Made by a program: the position numbers and the translations under genes
Shown here: positions 60,695-64,000 of the stretch, piece by piece
Position numbering within the stretch: the stretch's first letter is position 1
Layout of the letters: each line of letters starts with the position of its first letter
Source of the DNA: Oscillospiraceae bacterium
GTDB lineage: Bacteria > Bacillota > Clostridia > Oscillospirales > Ruminococcaceae
Length of the DNA stretch: 64,000 nt
NCBI GenBank assembly: GCA_009780025.1
Contig: WRAV01000004.1
Span: 26,166-90,165 of the forward strand
Direction of reading: 5' to 3'
The notes under the pieces: model-generated
What the model was told of the DNA's origin: nothing
Seen by the model: the letters and a program-made list of their open reading frames with translations, nothing else
Databases searched by the model: none

Positions 60695-60703
60695 GTTGCT
60701 TTG

Positions 60704-61750
60704 TTAAGCTGTTCTGCGCATTATTTCAACCAGGTCCCTGGCAAGGCGTTGCTGGGGATCCGCATCGGGCGAAAGCTCCGGCATTGTGTTGAGCACCCGG
60801 TTGCGCACATGGGAAAACTCAAATACAACAGATACATTGGCCCAGCCTTCAAGTTCGCGCAAGATTTTTTCTTCGCTGTCTTGGTGGGCGCTGTTTATCT
60901 GGCTGGCCATATGCGCTTGCAACTCAAACAGTTCCGCGCGCCACCTGGGTGGCAGCCCGTCGATAAATCCGGCGCTCGCCAGCAGCCAGGCCGGGGTAAG
61001 GTCGTGGTAACTTACAATCAAGTGGGCTGGCTCCACAAAGCTTAGGTACTCGCCCGCCAAAACTTCCGCGGATATTTGGGCCGCGTTTGCTTGCCCCATC
61101 AGGAAGCTCTCAAGCCGCTGCCGGTCGGTATCGTAGTGGTTTACCTTACCATCCTGGCCGGCTAGGCGAGTAAAAGGCTCTTGGGCCCCTTGGTATGAAG
61201 ATGTTAGAATTTCAGCGCCCAAAAAGTGGTGGTACCCACCCGGGGAAAAGTCGATTAGCAGGTGCTCCGCGCCCTGGAAAAAGGCTACAAGCGGTACAAC
61301 GCCGTGGTTCTCACGCAGGGAAAATTCAAGGATACTAATGGTGGTTTCCGCGTTTGCCCGCATAAGGAAGTTTTGGACGCCATGGTACAAAAACGGAGTG
61401 GCAGTCGCCGCCAGGGGCCGGCAGAACTCAAGCTGCTGCCTTTCGTTCAGTAAAGCGATCTGCGCTCTGCCGGCCCGCAAATCCGCATCCGGGGAAGCGC
61501 TCAGCTGAACTCTGGCAGTTAGCTGGCCACCCGTACGCGTTTCCAGCTGGCCGGCAAAATCCTGGGCTGCGTTTACAAGCACGCTACCCGCGTCTCGCGA
61601 GACAGCAATGACAACTTCGGAGGGTTGCCGGCTCTCCCAAACTGGGGGCAAAACTGCCGGCGGCTGCGCCGGGGTAGGAGTAGCCGGCTGCCCAGAGCAC
61701 GCGCCCAAGAGCATTAAGGCGGCAAACACCGCAGCTAATCGTATTTTCAT
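60704..61750 (-). CDS. DctP-like (TRAP-type) substrate-binding lipoprotein
   Basis: A 348-residue lipoprotein: signal peptide with lipobox LLGACSG (Cys18), a Pro-rich linker, and a domain with the TRAP binding-protein pattern (AAQDFAGQLETRTGGQLTAR, LRAGRAQIALLNE, GYHHFLGAEILTSSYQG, AQISAEVLAGEYLSFVEPAH). TRAP binding proteins capture carboxylates outside the membrane, but no DctQ/DctM membrane subunits are present nearby, so it may serve a distant permease or act as a sensor. Ligand unknown. Confidence 0.72.
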   Translation of the reverse strand: MKIRLAAVFAALMLLGACSGQPATPTPAQPPAVLPPVWESRQPSEVVIAVSRDAGSVLVNAAQDFAGQLETRTGGQLTARVQLSASPDADLRAGRAQIALLNERQQLEFCRPLAATATPFLYHGVQNFLMRANAETTISILEFSLRENHGVVPLVAFFQGAEHLLIDFSPGGYHHFLGAEILTSSYQGAQEPFTRLAGQDGKVNHYDTDRQRLESFLMGQANAAQISAEVLAGEYLSFVEPAHLIVSYHDLTPAWLLASAGFIDGLPPRWRAELFELQAHMASQINSAHQDSEEKILRELEGWANVSVVFEFSHVRNRVLNTMPELSPDADPQQRLARDLVEIMRRTA

Positions 61751-61786
61751 TATGTAGTCGGCCCCCTTTACAATGGCTCTGTGTAC

Positions 61787-61815
61787 ATTGTACCAGAAAG
61801 TTGGCGCGTCTGCAA
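61787..61815 (-). promoter_or_regulatory. Promoter of the DctP-like lipoprotein gene
   Basis: On the minus strand TTGCAG (61815-61810), 17-base spacer, TACAAT (61792-61787), about 37 bases before the ATG. Confidence 0.6.
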
Positions 61816-61860
61816 AGGCTGCGGGGCAGGATTTTCTGCCAGTTGTAATGGTTATATCTG

Positions 61861-61893
61861 TTGCAATTGTGTTTATTTATGTTTATAATAAAT
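61861..61893 (+). promoter_or_regulatory. Promoter with LysR-type operator candidate
   Basis: TTGCAA (61861-61866), 17-base spacer, TATAAT (61884-61889). An inverted repeat ATTTAT-N7-ATAAAT (61875-61893) covers the -10 box, the dyad form bound by LysR-type regulators, so autoregulation of the gene at 62031 is plausible. Confidence 0.6.
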
Positions 61894-62030
61894 ACAATTG
61901 AAAATATCAATGTGCATAATGAGTAACGGTAAAAATATATGCGCCTACAACAACGCTGTTTCTTTCCCGAAAGCGCCGAGTATGACTGGCGTAACCAAAG
62001 GCCAATGCAGTGTGAACAGGAGGGCACGAA

Positions 62031-62921
62031 GTGGATTTTAAGCAGATTGAGGCGTATGTTAAGGTCGTTGAGTTTGCTAGTTTTTCCAAAGCGGCGGAAG
62101 CGATTTTTCTCTCTCAGCCTTCGGTGAGCATATATGTAAGCGCCCTTGAAAAAGAACTGGGCCAGGCACTGATAAACCGCACAACCAAAGGGGTTTCCCC
62201 TACGCTGGCAGGTAAGATTTTTTACGAAAACGCTAAGGAAATTCTCGCGCTCAAACACAACACAATTGAGCGGATACGGAATTTGGCCGGAAACCTTAGC
62301 GGTGAGATCAGCATCCTAGCGTCAACCGTACCGTCCCAGTATATACTGCCCGAAATCCTGGCCCGCTTCAGCAAAATTTATCCCGATATTTCGTTTAATG
62401 TAAGACAGGGAGACACTTTGAAAGTTTCTCGCGGTATAGCCGCGCAGGAGGCGGAAATTGGTTTTTCGGGCGGCATAATAGAGAGCGACAAATGCAGCTT
62501 TCGGGAGTTCATGTCTGAGGAAATAATTTTTATCGCACCCTACCAAAAAGAGTTTCTGGAGCCGCGAGAGCACTCCCTCGAGGAGCTTTTGTATAAGCAC
62601 CCATTTGTCTCAAGAGAGAGCGGTTCAGGCACAAAGTCGGAATACGAGAACTTCTTCGCCTCGCAAGGCGTCGACCTTAGCCAAGTCAATTCCAGCGCGA
62701 GTTTTGACAACACCCAGAGCATAATAAACGCCGTAATAAGCGGGCTTGGGGTTTCTGTCGTGTCTGAATTCGCAGCCAGGGCCTTCATTGCACAGAATAT
62801 GATTGTGCCGCTCAAGCTAAAAGCAAAGCTGCCCCAAAGAAAATTCTGCTACGTGCTTAAGAAGAATTTTTCGCATTCTCACCTGGTGGATTTGTTTGTT
62901 GAATTCCTGAACGCCAAATAG
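62031..62921 (+). CDS. LysR-family transcriptional regulator
   Basis: A 296-residue LTTR. N-terminal winged helix: FKQIEAYVKVVEFASFSKAA, EAIFLSQPSVSIYVSALEKE, LGQALINRTTKGVSPTLAG (residues 3-65). The C-terminal effector domain has periplasmic-binding folds (GEISILASTVPSQYILPEIL). The layout resembles CysL/CysB-like regulators, and a methionine-synthesis-type gene follows, but the target and ligand are unknown. Start is GTG 62031, preceded by CAGGAGGG. Divergent from the DctP-like lipoprotein gene, which it could also control. Confidence 0.93.
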   Translation: MDFKQIEAYVKVVEFASFSKAAEAIFLSQPSVSIYVSALEKELGQALINRTTKGVSPTLAGKIFYENAKEILALKHNTIERIRNLAGNLSGEISILASTVPSQYILPEILARFSKIYPDISFNVRQGDTLKVSRGIAAQEAEIGFSGGIIESDKCSFREFMSEEIIFIAPYQKEFLEPREHSLEELLYKHPFVSRESGSGTKSEYENFFASQGVDLSQVNSSASFDNTQSIINAVISGLGVSVVSEFAARAFIAQNMIVPLKLKAKLPQRKFCYVLKKNFSHSHLVDLFVEFLNAK

Positions 62922-62941
62922 TTGCCGCGCGAATATCTCAA

Positions 62942-62970
62942 TTGACTGGGGCGTGCGTATGGCGTATAAT
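62942..62970 (+). promoter_or_regulatory. Promoter of the homocysteine methyltransferase-family gene
   Basis: TTGACT (62942-62947), 17-base spacer, TATAAT (62965-62970), about 49 bases before the ATG at 63019. Confidence 0.75.
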
Positions 62971-63018
62971 CTATAGAGACAAATGGTGCCGAATAATCAA
63001 ATTCCCGGAGGTTTTAAG

Positions 63019-63822
63019 ATGAATTTACTCGAGTTTGCAAAAAACAATATGCTGGTTTTGGACGGCGCCATGGGTACTATGCTGCAGAGCGGCTTTGATG
63101 TAAACAGCATTCACAAAGCCTACCTGGAGGCAGGCGCTAACATAATATTGACTAATACTTTTAGCGATAGCTCGGATGAGAACATTGCGCTTTCCGTGAA
63201 GATTGCTAAAAATGCAGCAGTCGACTACGACGCTTACGTTGGGGCGGATATCGCACCGACCGGTCAGTTTTTCGAGCCTTTGGGCAAACTTGGTCAAGAC
63301 GAGGCATACGACATATTCAAACGGCAGGTGCTGGCGGCCTACAAGGCCGGAGCCGACGCCATTTACATCGAAACTTTCTCTGATTTGCTTGAGGCGGAGA
63401 TCGCGGTGCTCGCGGCGAAAGAGAACTGCAGCTTGCCCATATTCTGCACGATGACGTTTGATGCAAACATGCGAACTTTTATGGGTGTGGACATACCCTC
63501 GATGGCACACTCGCTTACCGAGGCCGGTGTGGATTTTTTGGGCATCAACTGCTCGGTCGGCCCCGCGGAAATGAAAAATATGGCGGCAGAGCTTATGAGG
63601 TGCACCCACCTGCCGGTAGTAATTAAACCGAACGCAGGCCTGCCAAGCATGGAAAACGGCAACATTGTTTACCACGTCACCCCCGAGGGGTTTGCGCAGG
63701 AGATGGCGGCAATTGCAGACCTGGGCGTCGCGGGAATAGGTGGTTGTTGCGGTACAACCCCAGCATTCATCGAAAAGCTTGCCGACATTGCGCGTGAGGG
63801 TTTGCGCCCCCGCAAACCATAA
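63019..63822 (+). CDS. Homocysteine S-methyltransferase family protein
   Basis: A 267-residue protein with the Hcy-binding barrel of MetH/BHMT/MmuM: VLDGAMGTMLQSGFDVNSIH (start), GANIILTNTFSDSSDENIAL, and the three zinc Cys in FLGINCSVGPAEM and GIGGCCGTTPAFIEKL. It corresponds to the first module of MetH alone; the pterin, cobalamin and activation modules are absent, so it may pair with separate subunits or use another methyl donor. ATG 63019 follows CGGAGG; an in-frame ATG at 62983 lies in the leader. Single-gene unit with a terminator. Confidence 0.88.
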   Translation: MNLLEFAKNNMLVLDGAMGTMLQSGFDVNSIHKAYLEAGANIILTNTFSDSSDENIALSVKIAKNAAVDYDAYVGADIAPTGQFFEPLGKLGQDEAYDIFKRQVLAAYKAGADAIYIETFSDLLEAEIAVLAAKENCSLPIFCTMTFDANMRTFMGVDIPSMAHSLTEAGVDFLGINCSVGPAEMKNMAAELMRCTHLPVVIKPNAGLPSMENGNIVYHVTPEGFAQEMAAIADLGVAGIGGCCGTTPAFIEKLADIAREGLRPRKP

Positions 63823-63848
63823 AAGATACGTATCCCATATTTTAACCG

Positions 63849-63875
63849 TGGCGCCACCCTAATAGGGTGGCGCCA
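63849..63875 (+). terminator. Terminator after the methyltransferase gene
   Basis: TGGCGCCACCCT (63849-63860) pairs exactly with AGGGTGGCGCCA (63864-63875), loop AAT, followed by TTTATATTAT. Confidence 0.85.
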
Positions 63876-63903
63876 TTTATATTATAGCTTTAGCGCAACT
63901 TAA

Positions 63904-63922
63904 CCCCCGGTTTTACCGGGGG
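63904..63922. terminator. Second short hairpin near the right edge
   Basis: CCCCCGG (63904-63910) and CCGGGGG (63916-63922), loop TTTTA. It may end a convergent transcript coming from beyond the window. From 63923 to the edge I see nothing identifiable. Confidence 0.45.
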
Positions 63923-64000
63923 CGATAAAAAGCTTTAGCAATAGAAAGCCTCCTGTAGTAGACTAGCAATTGGTTTGGCGACCGCATTACAAGCAACTTA

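Overview
The window reads as a chromosomal segment of an anaerobic, Gram-positive-type bacterium (Bacillota, probably class Clostridia; a finer placement is inference). The signs are AGGAGG-type ribosome sites before most genes, TTGACA/TATAAT promoters, a large type III glutamine synthetase, pyruvate phosphate dikinase, a NupNOPQ-type nucleoside importer, selenium-linked purine catabolism genes and no respiratory genes. Gene density is high. There are no rRNA, tRNA, CRISPR, phage or integrase genes. Many intergenic gaps hold palindromic repeats.

Layout. 1-4.5 kb: an edge-truncated DUF6282 gene, an IclR regulator divergent from a DUF1445 hydro-lyase/D-glutamate cyclase gene, then a HEPN-like protein and a metallophosphoesterase. 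4.7-7.35 kb (minus): ppdK with a single in-frame amber codon. 7.6-19.6 kb (plus): housekeeping genes glmU, prs, pth, mfd, a PrsA/SurA-like lipoprotein, lepA and hemW. 19.6-27 kb: ChrB-like protein, glnN, small enzymes, and nucleoside salvage genes (deoC divergent from punA-udp).

27-53.5 kb is the main accessory feature: a roughly 26-kb island for nucleoside and purine use, organised as two divergent arms around 37.6-37.9 kb. The minus arm encodes a cysteine-synthase-fold PLP enzyme, diaminopropionate ammonia-lyase (DpaL/YgeX), a YheO-like PAS regulator, YgeY, YgeW, an NCS2 xanthine/urate-type permease and a fused selenium-dependent-type xanthine dehydrogenase. The plus arm encodes SsnA, YgfK, a guanine-class riboswitch, guanine deaminase, a second three-subunit xanthine dehydrogenase and a four-gene nucleoside ABC importer. 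Together these could import nucleosides and bases, deaminate guanine, oxidise hypoxanthine/xanthine and open the ring to diaminopropionate-type intermediates. hyuA, which usually accompanies these genes, is not in the window.

53.7-59.4 kb (minus) is a compact operon prfA-tsaC-coaE-lytic transglycosylase-M18 aminopeptidase-DUF503-HD hydrolase, mostly with overlapping stops and starts. 59.7-64 kb holds an S1-domain protein, an orphan DctP-like lipoprotein, a LysR regulator and a homocysteine methyltransferase-family protein.

Most interesting points: (i) a purine riboswitch before guaD with the guanine-type specificity base and an architecture predicting gene activation; (ii) an unassigned structured leader with an intrinsic terminator before ssnA; (iii) the amber codon in otherwise intact ppdK; (iv) several families of foldback repeats, one about 690 bp long inside the purine island.
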